Shown here: in pieces, positions 18,534 to 28,572 of the stretch
Layout: every line of letters starts with the position of its first letter
Position numbering within the stretch: position 1 is the first letter of the stretch
NCBI RefSeq assembly: GCF_003351105.1
Contig: NZ_NKRG01000001.1
Location: 1-64,000, forward strand
From: Thermosipho africanus Ob7
GTDB lineage: Bacteria > Thermotogota > Thermotogae > Thermotogales > Fervidobacteriaceae
Direction of reading: 5' to 3'
DNA length: 64,000 bases
Notes under the pieces: generated by a model
The model's input: only the letters and a program-made list of their open reading frames with translations
Database searches by the model: none
Told to the model about the DNA's origin: nothing
Program-made: the position numbers and the translations under genes

Positions 18534-21461
18534 CTATATTTCAAGATATGTATCATACATATCTCTTTCTTCAATCATCTTATAAATATCCTTTATTGAA
18601 TTATTTAGTAAGAACATAGTATATCTTTCAAAGTATCTAAGTTCAAATTCACGTTCAATATTTCTAAGAATTTTTTTTCTTTCTTTGTAATCTTTTATTG
18701 CTTGATTTAATATCTTCGGAGAAATTGATACATTTTTGGAGAAATTCAAAAATTCTTCTTTGTTTTTTATATTATTTTCAAAGAATTCTTTTACTGCATT
18801 TTCGAGGTTTTCTGGAAATAGTTTTTTTAGATGTTCCATTCTCTTTTTGGCGTCCTCTTCGTTGTAATAAAGCTGCAAAATGGTATATGAATCTCCAGAA
18901 ACTGCATCTATCAATTCTTTAACAGAAAGTGGAAAATCAAAAAGTCTTATTTCTGAACCATTAGGAAGCATCGAAGGGAGTCCATCTGAATTTGTTGATG
19001 ATACTAATTTTTTTATTCTTCCTTTTTTAATAAGTGTGCTTATAGCCTTTTTTTGGAAATCCTCTAAAATTGGGCTGTAGAATACCAGATCTTTAAATTT
19101 GTATCCTTTAGTAATTAATTTTTCATAGAATTTTGTTACGTAGTTATAGTTTGAAAACAAGAATGCAATAGAATCAACGTCATAGTCAATAGTCTTTTTT
19201 GAATTCCTTCTATCTTCAAGGCCAAAGTTTAGTTTTCTTTCTTCACTATATAAAGGAATGTTGGTGTCAAATTTATATAGACTTGTAATTATCAATTTTT
19301 CTTTTTTTAATTTTTCTAAAAGTTTTTCATACATTTCAGTTGATAGAGCCGACAAAATATGTATTTCATTTAATACAATAAAGTCGAAATCATCAACCGG
19401 AATTTGTTCTTCAACTATCATAACTGCATTTGTAATAACATGGTTTGAAATTTTTCTATTTAAAGAATTTACAAATGAAAGGTCCTTAGGTGAGTGCCTT
19501 GAGAGGCTTTCATCTACATGGAGTGCCTCAATGTTATTTGGATTTACTATTAAAGTTCTTCCTTTTTGCATTAAAAGCATTAAAAATGCGTTTCTTGTCA
19601 TTGGATCCATTTGTAAAACAAAAGGTCTTTGGATATGAAGATACTTTTCAACTTTTTCATACCTTTGAGAAAGCTCATCAAAAACTCCAAAGTGTTTAAA
19701 TTCTTCTTCTTTTTGTGATTTCCAGTCATTTGTAAATGAATAAATGAAGTATTTATCGTTGTAATCTTCTTCGTGAATGGAAGAAATTTTAAAATCTAAG
19801 ATATTTAAAATAGGTCCAACTCCATTTTTCCTTATATTTGCAACAACATCTAATGATGTAAGAAATGCTTGAATTGCAGGTATATCATAATAGTTTTTTC
19901 TAAGACCAAATCCAATGCCTTCCACAGTTTGTTTGTTTTTGCCTTTAAGGATCATCCTTACGTTGGAGTTGGTGTTTCCAAAGAATCGTATTCTATCAAC
20001 AATACTATCTTTAATTAAGAAAACAGGTTCAGGATTTCCATGGCCAAATGGTTCCAAATACCTTAGGGAATCTATGATTTCATCATTTATATCATCAACT
20101 TCTAAAATTGAGTCTATCTCAATTTTTGAGTCTACTTCGAAAAATGTATTTCCAAATTTTTCTGATATTGCTTCAATTAATTCTGGTATTTTCTCGTTCT
20201 TTATGCTAAATCCTATTGCCATTGGATGGCCTCCAAATTCTTCGAAATAACTTGCAAAATCTGATAAAACTTCTAAAATATTTACACCATCCACGCTTCT
20301 ACCTGAGCCTCTTCCAATTCCGTTTTCCAAAGATACAACTAAAGAAGGTTTGTTATATTTTTGAACTAATTTTGTGGCTACAATTCCTAAAACACCTGCA
20401 TGCCAGTTGTCACCGCTTACAATTAAAATTGGCAGATCTTTAATTTTAGAATGTTCAATCTTTTCTATTGCTTCTTTGAAGATTTTGTTTTCAATCTCTT
20501 GCCTAGTAAAGTTGTATCCCATTAACATTTCAGCAAGTTGTTCTGCAGAAGAAATGTTATCAGTCATTATTAGTTTGTAAGCATCTTCTGCTGAATAAAG
20601 TCTTCCCGCTGCATTCAATTTTGGTGCAAGCCTGTATCCTATATCTTGACTTGATATATTTGTAATATTTAATTTTTTCATAAGTTGTAAAAGACCAATT
20701 CTGTTAGTTGCGTTTAGTCTCTTTAAACCTTCTTTTACTATATATCGATTTTCATCTACCAAATCCACCATATCGGCTATTGTTCCTAGCGCAACAATAT
20801 CTAATACTTCATCAACTTCATCACCTGGAATTCCAAGTTCTTGTGCGACAGCCGAAATTAATTTATATGCTACTCCAACTCCTGCAAAATCCCTGAAAGG
20901 GTATGTTTCATCTTCTCTTTTTGGATCAACCACAGCGTGAGCTTCAGGAATTTTATCTTTGATCGTATGATGATCGGTTATAATAACGTACATACCTAGT
21001 TCTCTTGCTTTTTCTACTGCTTCAAAACTTGTTATTCCACAATCAACGCTCAGGAGAACTCTGTAGCCTTTTTTGAAATATTCTTCAACAACTTGTGGTT
21101 GTATGCCATATCCCTCATCAAGACGGTTTGGAATGTAATAATCAACTTTCCAACCATATTTTGAAAGGAAAGTTACTAGGGTGGCCACACCGGTGATACC
21201 ATCTACATCGTAATCACCATAAACAAAAACTGGAAGCTTTTTTTCTCTTGCTTCCAATAAATACCTAACAGCCTTATCCATGTCTTTTAGTAAAAATGGA
21301 GAGCGAAGGTGTTTTTTAGATGGGTATAGGAATTTTTCAATTTCTTCAAAATCTGTATAGCCTCTTGTTACCAATAACTGAGAAGTTAAAAACGGAAGAC
21401 TTAACTCCTCAGAGATCTTCTGAGCAAGCTCCTTATTAAATTTTTTTAATTCCCATTTCAC
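18534..21461 (-). CDS. recJ: single-stranded-DNA exonuclease RecJ, long form
   Basis: 5'-3' ssDNA exonuclease of recombination and mismatch repair. The DHH-family core fills the first about 570 residues: FVYGDYDVDGITG, LLSVDCGITS, VIITDHHTIKD, ALGTIADMVDL, then the DHHA1 domain with GIGRGSGRSVDG and FGGHPMAIGFS, and an OB-like region. Another about 400 residues follow without clear motifs; RecJ of E. coli has about 577. GTG start at 21461 after AGGAGTAGGATA. It is first in the long minus-strand run, with a possible -10 at 21501-21506. Confidence 0.92.
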   Translation of the reverse strand: MKWELKKFNKELAQKISEELSLPFLTSQLLVTRGYTDFEEIEKFLYPSKKHLRSPFLLKDMDKAVRYLLEAREKKLPVFVYGDYDVDGITGVATLVTFLSKYGWKVDYYIPNRLDEGYGIQPQVVEEYFKKGYRVLLSVDCGITSFEAVEKARELGMYVIITDHHTIKDKIPEAHAVVDPKREDETYPFRDFAGVGVAYKLISAVAQELGIPGDEVDEVLDIVALGTIADMVDLVDENRYIVKEGLKRLNATNRIGLLQLMKKLNITNISSQDIGYRLAPKLNAAGRLYSAEDAYKLIMTDNISSAEQLAEMLMGYNFTRQEIENKIFKEAIEKIEHSKIKDLPILIVSGDNWHAGVLGIVATKLVQKYNKPSLVVSLENGIGRGSGRSVDGVNILEVLSDFASYFEEFGGHPMAIGFSIKNEKIPELIEAISEKFGNTFFEVDSKIEIDSILEVDDINDEIIDSLRYLEPFGHGNPEPVFLIKDSIVDRIRFFGNTNSNVRMILKGKNKQTVEGIGFGLRKNYYDIPAIQAFLTSLDVVANIRKNGVGPILNILDFKISSIHEEDYNDKYFIYSFTNDWKSQKEEEFKHFGVFDELSQRYEKVEKYLHIQRPFVLQMDPMTRNAFLMLLMQKGRTLIVNPNNIEALHVDESLSRHSPKDLSFVNSLNRKISNHVITNAVMIVEEQIPVDDFDFIVLNEIHILSALSTEMYEKLLEKLKKEKLIITSLYKFDTNIPLYSEERKLNFGLEDRRNSKKTIDYDVDSIAFLFSNYNYVTKFYEKLITKGYKFKDLVFYSPILEDFQKKAISTLIKKGRIKKLVSSTNSDGLPSMLPNGSEIRLFDFPLSVKELIDAVSGDSYTILQLYYNEEDAKKRMEHLKKLFPENLENAVKEFFENNIKNKEEFLNFSKNVSISPKILNQAIKDYKERKKILRNIEREFELRYFERYTMFLLNNSIKDIYKMIEERDMYDTYLEI

Positions 21462-21686
21462 TATCCTACTCCTTTCTTTTTTATTTTTTCTTTTGTAATT
21501 ATTTTACCACAACTAAAATTTAATTAAAAGAATTTAATTTTTTAAAAAAAATGTTGTATAATATAATTGCATTTCTAATTTTCTCTCCATCTTATTCTTT
21601 TTTTCTTGTTGTGTTCCATGTTCCACCAGCAACATTTTGTAAACGGAAACAAGCTTTACCAAAAAAACTTCATAGGAGGTGGAATT
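21462..21686. promoter_or_regulatory. 225-bp divergent promoter region (recJ / small protein-hslO)
   Basis: No gene seen. On the minus strand GTGGTAAAAT (21501-21510) is a likely -10 for recJ. On the plus strand two overlapping TATAAT copies (21557-21562, 21562-21567) are likely -10s for the small gene at 21687; the -35 matches are poor on both strands. About 110 bases of plus-strand leader precede AGGAGG; I find no known riboswitch fold in it. Confidence 0.5.
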
Positions 21687-21896
21687 ATGAGGAACACCCC
21701 TTACTATTGGCTAGTTCTTCTTGGAGAAAAAGAGTACCATATTTTACCAATACTTTTTGTTCCATCTCAATCTCATGTCGATAACATTCTTGAAACGATT
21801 TACAAAAACAAACTTATTGATTTTGAAGTCAAAAGGGTAATGTTTTCAGATAGTTTTGAAGCAGTTAAGAGGGTTACTGAAAGGTATCTTAATTAA
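21687..21896 (+). CDS. small conserved-looking protein, 69 aa
   Basis: I do not recognise this protein. It is a compact alpha/beta sequence (YYWLVLLGEKEYHILPILFV, then IYKNKLIDFEVKRVMFSDSF). The ATG at 21687 follows a strong AGGAGGTGGAATT; the longer frame from 21606 has no ribosome site and looks non-coding. It is 15 bases ahead of hslO and so presumably cotranscribed with it. Confidence 0.7.
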   Translation: MRNTPYYWLVLLGEKEYHILPILFVPSQSHVDNILETIYKNKLIDFEVKRVMFSDSFEAVKRVTERYLN

Positions 21897-21911
21897 GAAA
21901 GGTGGTTTTAT

Positions 21912-22775
21912 ATGTTGAAAAATGGTATTGCCTACAAGGCTCTTGTTAGGTTTTCAGTTATAGATAGTACACAAATTGTTAGGACTGCAACAGAAAAACA
22001 TAGACTTTCTCCAATTTCTGCGGTAGCATTAGGAAGATTGTTGACTGGAGCTGCATTAATGATTCCTTGGCTTTCTGAAAAAGAAACATTAACTTATATT
22101 ATTGAAGGTTCAAATCAAATAAAGTACATAGCTTCTCAAGCAAAAAGTGATGGTACTGTAAGAGGCTACGTTATTCCAAAGATAGTTGAAACAATGACGA
22201 ACGAACTTGGAAAATTTGATTTAAAAAAGGCTATAGGAAGAGGTACATTAAAGGTAGTAAAAGATCTAAATTTAAAAACTCCATATGTTACACCAGTTGA
22301 GTTAGTAAGCGGAGAAATAGCAGAGGATCTTGCACATTATTTTGCTGTTTCAGAGCAGCTCCCAACTGCTATAGCACTTGGAGTTTTAGTTGACAAAAAT
22401 GGTATTAAAAAAGCCGGTGGAATAGTTATTCAAATTTTGGATAAAAATTTACCTGAAAGTGATATACTAGAAATTGAGAAAAAATTTAAAGAAATTACTC
22501 CGATATCAAACTTTTTAGAGAATAATACTGTTGAAGATGTTGTAAAACATATATTTGGGGATAAAATTGAAAAAATTGAAGAAAGAGAAGTAGAATTCAA
22601 ATGTAATTGTTCATATCAAAAGGCTGTTGAGTCATTGAAGCTTTTAAAAGTAGATGAGCTTAAAGAAATGTTAAACGAAGGAAAAGCTGAAGTTGAGTGT
22701 AAATGGTGTAGTACAAAATATTATATTGAAAAAGAGGATATCGAAAAGATTTTGGAGGAAAAAGAAGAAAAATGA
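21912..22775 (+). CDS. hslO: Hsp33 redox-regulated chaperone
   Basis: Holdase activated by oxidation: zinc is lost from four cysteines, disulfides form, and the linker unfolds. The four cysteines are here as C231-x-C233 and C263-x-x-C266 (CNC and CKWC), the canonical pattern. The N-terminal domain (RTATEKHRLSPISAVALGRL, LTGAALMIPW) matches the family. 287 aa. The last bases ATGA overlap the start of the histidine kinase gene. Confidence 0.93.
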   Translation: MLKNGIAYKALVRFSVIDSTQIVRTATEKHRLSPISAVALGRLLTGAALMIPWLSEKETLTYIIEGSNQIKYIASQAKSDGTVRGYVIPKIVETMTNELGKFDLKKAIGRGTLKVVKDLNLKTPYVTPVELVSGEIAEDLAHYFAVSEQLPTAIALGVLVDKNGIKKAGGIVIQILDKNLPESDILEIEKKFKEITPISNFLENNTVEDVVKHIFGDKIEKIEEREVEFKCNCSYQKAVESLKLLKVDELKEMLNEGKAEVECKWCSTKYYIEKEDIEKILEEKEEK

Positions 22776-23968
22776 GTATTTCATCTAAAGTAACTTATAT
22801 AACTACTGTTATTACAGCTATTACAATGGCAATAGTTTTGATCCTTTTATACTCAAGTATTCGGTTGATGATCTATCAGTCGACTAAAAAAGATCTAATT
22901 GAAAGTGTTAGACCTTGGCTTGTTACACCCATGGGAAGAATGCACAATCCAAAAAATGATATTTATATTTCAAAAGATGGGATTGTTATTGTTGATCCTT
23001 ACGAAATTGGTCCAATAAATAAAATAGGGAAGTTTGAAATTAATGGTAGAACTTACATTTTTTTAAGGGCAGAAAATTTGATAGTTGGAAAAGATATTAC
23101 TCCTATAGTAAATTACTTAAATAACATAAAGAAAATTTTTGTGTATATTTTTGCTATTTCATTGTCACTTATTAGTTTTCTTACATACTTTATAACAAAG
23201 AAATCTACAAAGCATTTAAGAAATTTTGTCAGTGAGCTTTCAAAAATTAAAGGCGATAATTTAAGTTATAGATTTATAAAGCCGAATACTCATGATGAAG
23301 TAGATGAGCTTGTTGAAAAATTTAACGAACTTATGGATCGTGTTGAAAAAAATTACAAGCTTCAAGAAGAATTTGTATCAAATGTATCTCATGAATTAAA
23401 AACTCCAATAGCAAACTTAATAGGTTATTCGAAAATGCTTGAAAGATGGGGTCACAAAGATGAACAAATTTTAAAAGAGGCTATAGATTCTATTGCTCAA
23501 ACTTCCAAGAAGATGAAAGACTTGGTTGAAAATATGATATTACTTTCAAAAAATCTGGAACTTGATATGGAACAAATTAATTTAAGAACGCTAGTTGAAG
23601 GGATAGTAGCTGGATATAAAGATATTGAAATTAAAATAATCGGAGATGGAACAATTTTGGCCAATAAAGAAGCTTTAGAGATTGTAATTAAAAATTTAGT
23701 TGATAATGCTATATATCATGGAAAAGCACCTATTGAGATAAAATTGTATCAAGACAGAATAGAAGTATCAGATCACGGAGAAGGTATAAGCAATGATTTA
23801 AAAGAAAGGATATTTGAGAAATTTCATAAGTCGAGAAAATCTAAAGGTCATGGATTAGGACTATATATAGTAAAGAAACTTTGTGATCAAATGGGGCTTA
23901 ATATTTATATTAAGAATGATAAATATACCACATTTGTAGTTGAAAGGAGTGAAAAAGATGAAAACTGA
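22772..23968 (+). CDS. membrane sensor histidine kinase (HAMP-HisKA-HATPase)
   Basis: A 398-aa kinase. TM1 at about residues 8-30, an external segment of only about 85 residues, TM2 at about 118-140, HAMP, then H-box [15 protein letters not shown]-box [11 protein letters not shown]1 DHGEGIS and G2 [12 protein letters not shown]. All catalytic boxes are present. No response regulator is adjacent. It overlaps hslO by 4 bases and fhs by 11 bases, so its expression is tied to a redox chaperone and a one-carbon enzyme. The signal is unknown. Confidence 0.9.
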   Translation: MSISSKVTYITTVITAITMAIVLILLYSSIRLMIYQSTKKDLIESVRPWLVTPMGRMHNPKNDIYISKDGIVIVDPYEIGPINKIGKFEINGRTYIFLRAENLIVGKDITPIVNYLNNIKKIFVYIFAISLSLISFLTYFITKKSTKHLRNFVSELSKIKGDNLSYRFIKPNTHDEVDELVEKFNELMDRVEKNYKLQEEFVSNVSHELKTPIANLIGYSKMLERWGHKDEQILKEAIDSIAQTSKKMKDLVENMILLSKNLELDMEQINLRTLVEGIVAGYKDIEIKIIGDGTILANKEALEIVIKNLVDNAIYHGKAPIEIKLYQDRIEVSDHGEGISNDLKERIFEKFHKSRKSKGHGLGLYIVKKLCDQMGLNIYIKNDKYTTFVVERSEKDEN

Positions 23969-25613
23969 TATTGAAATTGCAAGAGAAGCAAAATTGGAGA
24001 AAATAACAAAAATAGCAGAAAAAATAGACATATCAGAAGAATATGTTGAGCCATATGGAAAGTACATAGCAAAAGTTGATTTGAAAATATGGGAAAAAGT
24101 TAAAAATAACAAAGATGGAAAGTTAATTTTGGTAACTGCAATGACCCCAACCCCAGCCGGAGAAGGTAAAACAACAACAAGTATAGGGCTTTCTATGGCA
24201 CTAAATAGACTCGGGAAAAAATCAATAGTGACACTTAGAGAACCATCACTTGGTCCGGTATTTGGAATTAAAGGTGGGGCTGCCGGGGGAGGCTATTCTC
24301 AAGTTCTCCCAATGGAGAATATAAATCTTCATTTTACCGGTGATATACACGCAGTTTCAGCGGCTCATAATTTGATATCAGCAGTAATAGATGCACATAT
24401 AAAGTTTGGAAATGAACTTGGAATTGATCCCACTCGTATATATTGGAAAAGAACCATTGACATGAATGATAGGGCTCTTAGAAATATAGTTGTAGGTCTT
24501 GGAGGAAGTGCAAATGGGCAGCCACGTGAAGATGGATTTATAATTACTGCTGCATCTGAAATTATGGCTATTTTGTGTCTTGCTAAAGATCTTAAGGATC
24601 TAAAAGAAAGACTTTCAAATATAGTTGTAGCTCAAAGTTATGACAAAAAGCTTATTAAAGTAAAAGATTTAAAAATTGAAGGAGCACTTGCAGTTTTATT
24701 GAAAGATGCTATTAAACCTAATCTTGTTCAAACAATTGAAAATACACCTGCATTTGTACACGGAGGGCCATTTGCAAATATTGCCCATGGAACAAATAGC
24801 ATAATTGCAACAAAATTAGCGTTAAAGCTTTCTGATTATGTAGTAACAGAAGCAGGATTTGCAGCAGATTTAGGTGCGGAAAAGTTTCTTGATTTTGTTT
24901 CTCCAACTGCAGGCTACGATGTAAATGCAGTTGTTGTAGTTGCTACAATAAAAGCTTTAAAATACCATGGTGGTGTAAAGAAAGACGAGCTTGACAATGA
25001 AAATGTTGAAGCTATGTTAAAAGGTATGGAAAATCTTAGGGTTCATGTTGAAAATTTGAAAAAATATAATGTTCCGGTTATTGTAGCTCTCAATGTGTTT
25101 GGAAGTGACACCCAAAGAGAATTAGATGAATTTTCAAAGAATTGTGAAATTCCTCATGCACTTGTTTATGCCTTTGAAAAGGGTGGAGAAGGTGCTGTTG
25201 ATTTAGCAAATCTTGTTCTTGAAAACATAAAAGAATCTCAATATAAACCTTTAATAACTTCTGAAATGAGTCTTGAGGAGAAAATTGAAACACTTGCAAA
25301 AGAAATTTACAGGGCAGGGAACGTGATTTATACCGATAAAGCAAAGAGTAAATTGAAGTTCTTAAGAAAGCATGGGTATGATACACTACCGGTAATTGTT
25401 GCAAAAACACAATCAAGTATTTCTGATGATCCAAAAAAGATTAATGCACCATCTGGTTATACTTTTACAATAAGAGATTTTGAACTTTCTGCAGGTGCAG
25501 GGTTTATAGTGGCACTTGCAGGTGACATTATGAGAATGCCGGGGCTTTCAAAAATTCCAAATGCGGTTAATATAGACATTGATGAAGAAGGAAATATAAT
25601 TGGTTTATCATAA
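23958..25613 (+). CDS. fhs: formate--tetrahydrofolate ligase
   Basis: ATP-dependent synthesis of 10-formyl-tetrahydrofolate from formate. The P-loop [17 protein letters not shown] near residue 60, [19 protein letters not shown] and the C-terminal [19 protein letters not shown] (in two shorter blocks) are family signatures. 551 aa is standard. I start at the ATG at 23958 after AAAGGAGTGAAAAAG; the earlier in-frame TTG at 23940 lies inside the kinase gene. A strong terminator follows. Confidence 0.95.
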   Translation: MKTDIEIAREAKLEKITKIAEKIDISEEYVEPYGKYIAKVDLKIWEKVKNNKDGKLILVTAMTPTPAGEGKTTTSIGLSMALNRLGKKSIVTLREPSLGPVFGIKGGAAGGGYSQVLPMENINLHFTGDIHAVSAAHNLISAVIDAHIKFGNELGIDPTRIYWKRTIDMNDRALRNIVVGLGGSANGQPREDGFIITAASEIMAILCLAKDLKDLKERLSNIVVAQSYDKKLIKVKDLKIEGALAVLLKDAIKPNLVQTIENTPAFVHGGPFANIAHGTNSIIATKLALKLSDYVVTEAGFAADLGAEKFLDFVSPTAGYDVNAVVVVATIKALKYHGGVKKDELDNENVEAMLKGMENLRVHVENLKKYNVPVIVALNVFGSDTQRELDEFSKNCEIPHALVYAFEKGGEGAVDLANLVLENIKESQYKPLITSEMSLEEKIETLAKEIYRAGNVIYTDKAKSKLKFLRKHGYDTLPVIVAKTQSSISDDPKKINAPSGYTFTIRDFELSAGAGFIVALAGDIMRMPGLSKIPNAVNIDIDEEGNIIGLS

Positions 25614-25680
25614 TATAAGATCCTATAAAAAGTGTCTAGTTACTTTTTTAAAGAATAAAATGTGAAAAAATTATAGCAAT

Positions 25681-25707
25681 TTCCCCAGAATGTCTGGGGA
25701 ATTTTTT
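25681..25707 (+). terminator. terminator after fhs
   Basis: A perfect 9-bp stem TTCCCCAGA / TCTGGGGAA with a 3-base loop, followed by six T. It lies between convergent fhs and the helicase gene; on the minus strand the T run is weaker, so any effect there is partial. Confidence 0.88.
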
Positions 25708-27625
25708 ATACTAAATATACTCCTTTATTTTTTACAAACTCAATAAATTTTTTGTAAGTTGGATGGTTTTCAAGAGTTGATGAATCACCGATGCAAATTA
25801 ATTTTCTTTTTGCACGTGTGATTGATACATTTAAACGTCTCAGATCTGTTAAGAATCCTAATTCTTTTCTCTGATTTGATCTAACAAATGAAATGATTAT
25901 AACTTCCTTTTCTCTTCCTTGAAATCCATCAACTGTATTAACTTCTACTCCAAGATTGAAAGATTTAATTAAATCGACTTGGTCATCGTAAGGTGTTATA
26001 ACACCAATATATTCTCTATTTAACCCAAGTTTTAGAAATTTTTCAACAATATCTTTTACAATATTTGCTTCAAGCTCATTGAAATATGAAGTTGAATCCT
26101 TTTTTTGGTTTTCTGTTTTATTTTTTCTACTTTTTGTGTCAATGAAAATAATTGTATTTTCAGGTTTTGTAATTTCATCACTACCTTCAAATCCAAGATC
26201 TTTTAAAGTTATATTTCCAATGCCTGATTTGAGTTTTCCATTGTAAAATTCTATATTTGGAAATTCCATTATTTTTTCATTCATTCTATATTGAATATTG
26301 AGAAGTTCTTTCATGTGTGGATATTTATCAACGAGTATTTCAAATAATGTTATAGAAAGTTCTTTTGCTTTTTCTGAGATAATAGTTGGTGGAAGCTGTT
26401 TGTGATCTCCAGCTAGTACAAATTTTTTACCTTTTGAAAGCGGAATTAAAACACTAGGTATAGTAGTTTGTGCTGCTTCATCTATAACGACAACATCAAA
26501 TTCAAATCCTTTTAAAATTTCAGAATATGAGGATGAGTTTGTTGAAAATACAACACTTGAGTTTTCAATTATATCTTTTGAAATCTCTTCCTCAAGTTTT
26601 TCCATTTCTTCTTTGATTTTTTCTATTTTATTGTTTAAAGTTATCCACTCTGCCATGGCATTTATCATTTTTAATGGTATTCCCCTTGTTGTTTTACCTT
26701 CTTTTGAAAGTTTCAAAATTTGTTCATCCGAAAGTCCACGTCTCCACTTTTGTATAGGTTTTTGGAATTTCTCTCTTTTTTCTATTAAATTTGAAAACTC
26801 TTCTTTTAATTTATAGAGTTCTTTATATCTTTCATGTTTTTCTATTTTGAACAAAAGAGTAGAGGATAAAAGTTTTTTTGATACTCTTGAAGGATGACCA
26901 ATCCTTACATGAGAGACTTTTTCAGAGAGCCTTTCAACAAGATTATCAACAGCCATATTGCTATCTGCCGAAACAAGAACTTTTTTCCCTCTCTTTACTT
27001 CCTGTAAGATATACTCAACGAGTGTTCTTGTTTTTCCGGTTCCAAATGGACCGTGAATAAGGAAAAAGTTTTTGCTTGAAAGTGCTTTAGAAATGGAAAG
27101 TTTTTGAGAATAATTAAGATTTTTATCAAAAGGTTTAAAATCAATTTTTTTAATATCATCAAATTTGATATCTTTTAGAATGTAAGAAAGAACTTTTTTG
27201 CCATTTTCAGATAAGTTTTTTAAATTATCAATTTGCCTTTTATATGTTACGTCGCTTGCGTAGAGATCAATTCTAACTTCTTTAAAACTTTTTGGAAGGA
27301 GTTTGTCTAACGAAACTACTATAAATCTTGAACCTTTTTCAACTACAACACCTTTAAAATCGTCTCTAACTTTTCCTTTATTTTTATTTATTAATACTTC
27401 ATCACCAACATTAATTTCTGTTTCAATTATTTTACTTCTTCCAAATTTAATAAGATATAATCCAAGTTCTTCTCCGATTACTTTTGGCTTTAAATTTAAT
27501 ATTGCTCTTCCCTTTTTTTCTCGTTCAAAGCCAGATAAATTTTTTATTTCCCACTCCATTTTTTTTATTTCTTCATTTCTTTCTAATTGAACAAGTTTAA
27601 TTAATTTCTCAATGTATTTTTTCAA
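25706..27625 (-). CDS. superfamily 1 DNA/RNA helicase (UPF1/SMUBP-2 type)
   Basis: A 639-aa SF1B-like helicase. Motif I HGPFGTGKTRTLVEY, motif II VVIDEAAQTTIPS (DEAA box), motif III LAGDHKQLPPT, motif IV QYRMNEKIMEFP, motif V NTVDGFQGREKEVIIIS and motif VI NVSITRAKRKLICIGD are all in order. An N-terminal about 130 residues form the 1B-like beta domain of IGHMBP2-type enzymes. The start is TTG at 27625 after GGTGAGGTGATCAAAA. It is transcribed alone, from a TGATATAAT extended -10 at 27648-27656. Confidence 0.9.
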   Translation of the reverse strand: MKKYIEKLIKLVQLERNEEIKKMEWEIKNLSGFEREKKGRAILNLKPKVIGEELGLYLIKFGRSKIIETEINVGDEVLINKNKGKVRDDFKGVVVEKGSRFIVVSLDKLLPKSFKEVRIDLYASDVTYKRQIDNLKNLSENGKKVLSYILKDIKFDDIKKIDFKPFDKNLNYSQKLSISKALSSKNFFLIHGPFGTGKTRTLVEYILQEVKRGKKVLVSADSNMAVDNLVERLSEKVSHVRIGHPSRVSKKLLSSTLLFKIEKHERYKELYKLKEEFSNLIEKREKFQKPIQKWRRGLSDEQILKLSKEGKTTRGIPLKMINAMAEWITLNNKIEKIKEEMEKLEEEISKDIIENSSVVFSTNSSSYSEILKGFEFDVVVIDEAAQTTIPSVLIPLSKGKKFVLAGDHKQLPPTIISEKAKELSITLFEILVDKYPHMKELLNIQYRMNEKIMEFPNIEFYNGKLKSGIGNITLKDLGFEGSDEITKPENTIIFIDTKSRKNKTENQKKDSTSYFNELEANIVKDIVEKFLKLGLNREYIGVITPYDDQVDLIKSFNLGVEVNTVDGFQGREKEVIIISFVRSNQRKELGFLTDLRRLNVSITRAKRKLICIGDSSTLENHPTYKKFIEFVKNKGVYLV

Positions 27626-27647
27626 TTTTGATCACCTCACCTTTTTT

Positions 27648-27656
27648 ATTATATCA
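27648..27656 (-). promoter_or_regulatory. extended -10 element for the SF1 helicase gene
   Basis: The minus-strand string TGATATAAT (-10 TATAAT at 27648-27653 with a TG one base upstream) lies 23 bases before the TTG start. No clear -35. Confidence 0.5.
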
Positions 27657-27691
27657 TTACAGTTTCTAAGGATTTTTTAAGGTTAAATATA

Positions 27692-27697
27692 TATAAT
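27692..27697 (+). promoter_or_regulatory. -10 element for the SHOCT gene
   Basis: TATAAT within ATATATATAATG, 30 bases before the ATG at 27727. No convincing -35, so confidence is moderate at best. Confidence 0.4.
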
Positions 27698-27726
27698 GAA
27701 GATGTAAAGTGCAGGGAGGTGAGATA

Positions 27727-27987
27727 ATGCATTGGTTCTATCCAGTATGGTACCACGGCTTTTATGGATGGATTATTCCAGTAATTGGACTTGTTTTATT
27801 TATCCTAGTAGTGTTCTTATTTTATAGAATATTAAAAAACTTGATAAAAGATTTTAATGAAAAAACGTCTTCGTCGTACAATTTTTCAAATGATGAGAGT
27901 TTGAAAATTTTAAACGAGAGATTTGCCAGAGGAGAAATTAGTGAAGATGAATATAAAAGAATCAAAAGTCTAATCCTAAAAAACTAA
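27727..27987 (+). CDS. small membrane protein with C-terminal SHOCT domain
   Basis: An 86-aa protein. The N-terminus is rich in Trp, Tyr and His (MHWFYPVWYHGFYGW), one membrane helix follows (about 16-38), and the C-terminus is a SHOCT motif (LKILNERFARGEISEDEYKR). SHOCT is a short oligomerisation motif in many small proteins. The ATG at 27727 follows GGGAGGTGAGATA. It is paired with the secreted protein 23 bases downstream. The function is unknown. Confidence 0.82.
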   Translation: MHWFYPVWYHGFYGWIIPVIGLVLFILVVFLFYRILKNLIKDFNEKTSSSYNFSNDESLKILNERFARGEISEDEYKRIKSLILKN

Positions 27988-28010
27988 TTTTTAAATAGGA
28001 GGTGGAAGTT

Positions 28011-28571
28011 ATGAGAAAATTGGTGTTTTTACTTGTTTCAATTGTATTTATAAGTGCATTATTTGCTTTTCCTTATAATTATCAAACAGCTAAACCGATG
28101 GATTATGAAAATGTATGGGATAAGTTAAGAAATGTAGAAGTAAGTGAACCAGCAACATACACAGGAACAATAAAAGAAGTTTACATAATAGCAAATCCAG
28201 GTTTTTCAAAGTCAAAAATTATACTTGAAACAGATGAAGGAAGCGATGTTGAGATATTTGTTGGACCTATGTGGAGATTTTTTGAATTTAAACCTGGAGA
28301 AAAAGTAGAACTTGAAGTAGTAAAAGTTAATTTTAGCAAAGATTCATCATTTTATTTAGCATACAAACTTAGAAGTGAAGGTATTACAGTAGAAATTCCT
28401 TACAAACAAATGATAAAAGAAAGAATTGAAAATTTAAAAAGGCTCAAATTTCAAAATAATGTGGTCCCAGGATTTCAAAGAAGACCATTTAGACCGATGA
28501 TGCCACACTATGGTAATCCTTATGGAAATGGTTATCCTCCAATGAATAGGCCACAAAATGGATGGAAATAG
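28011..28571 (+). CDS. secreted or periplasmic protein of unknown function
   Basis: Begins with a clear signal peptide (MRKLVFLLVSIVFISALFAF, likely cleavage near residue 20). The mature part, about residues 40-130, is beta-rich (AIKEVYIIANPGF-like and VELEVVKVNFSK), and the tail from about residue 155 is rich in Pro, Asn, Gly, Met, Arg and His. Such tails can bind metals or surfaces, but nothing here proves that. ATG at 28011 after AGGAGGTGGAAGTT. It forms a two-gene unit with the SHOCT protein, closed by a strong terminator. Confidence 0.75.
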   Translation: MRKLVFLLVSIVFISALFAFPYNYQTAKPMDYENVWDKLRNVEVSEPATYTGTIKEVYIIANPGFSKSKIILETDEGSDVEIFVGPMWRFFEFKPGEKVELEVVKVNFSKDSSFYLAYKLRSEGITVEIPYKQMIKERIENLKRLKFQNNVVPGFQRRPFRPMMPHYGNPYGNGYPPMNRPQNGWK

Positions 28572-28572
28572 A

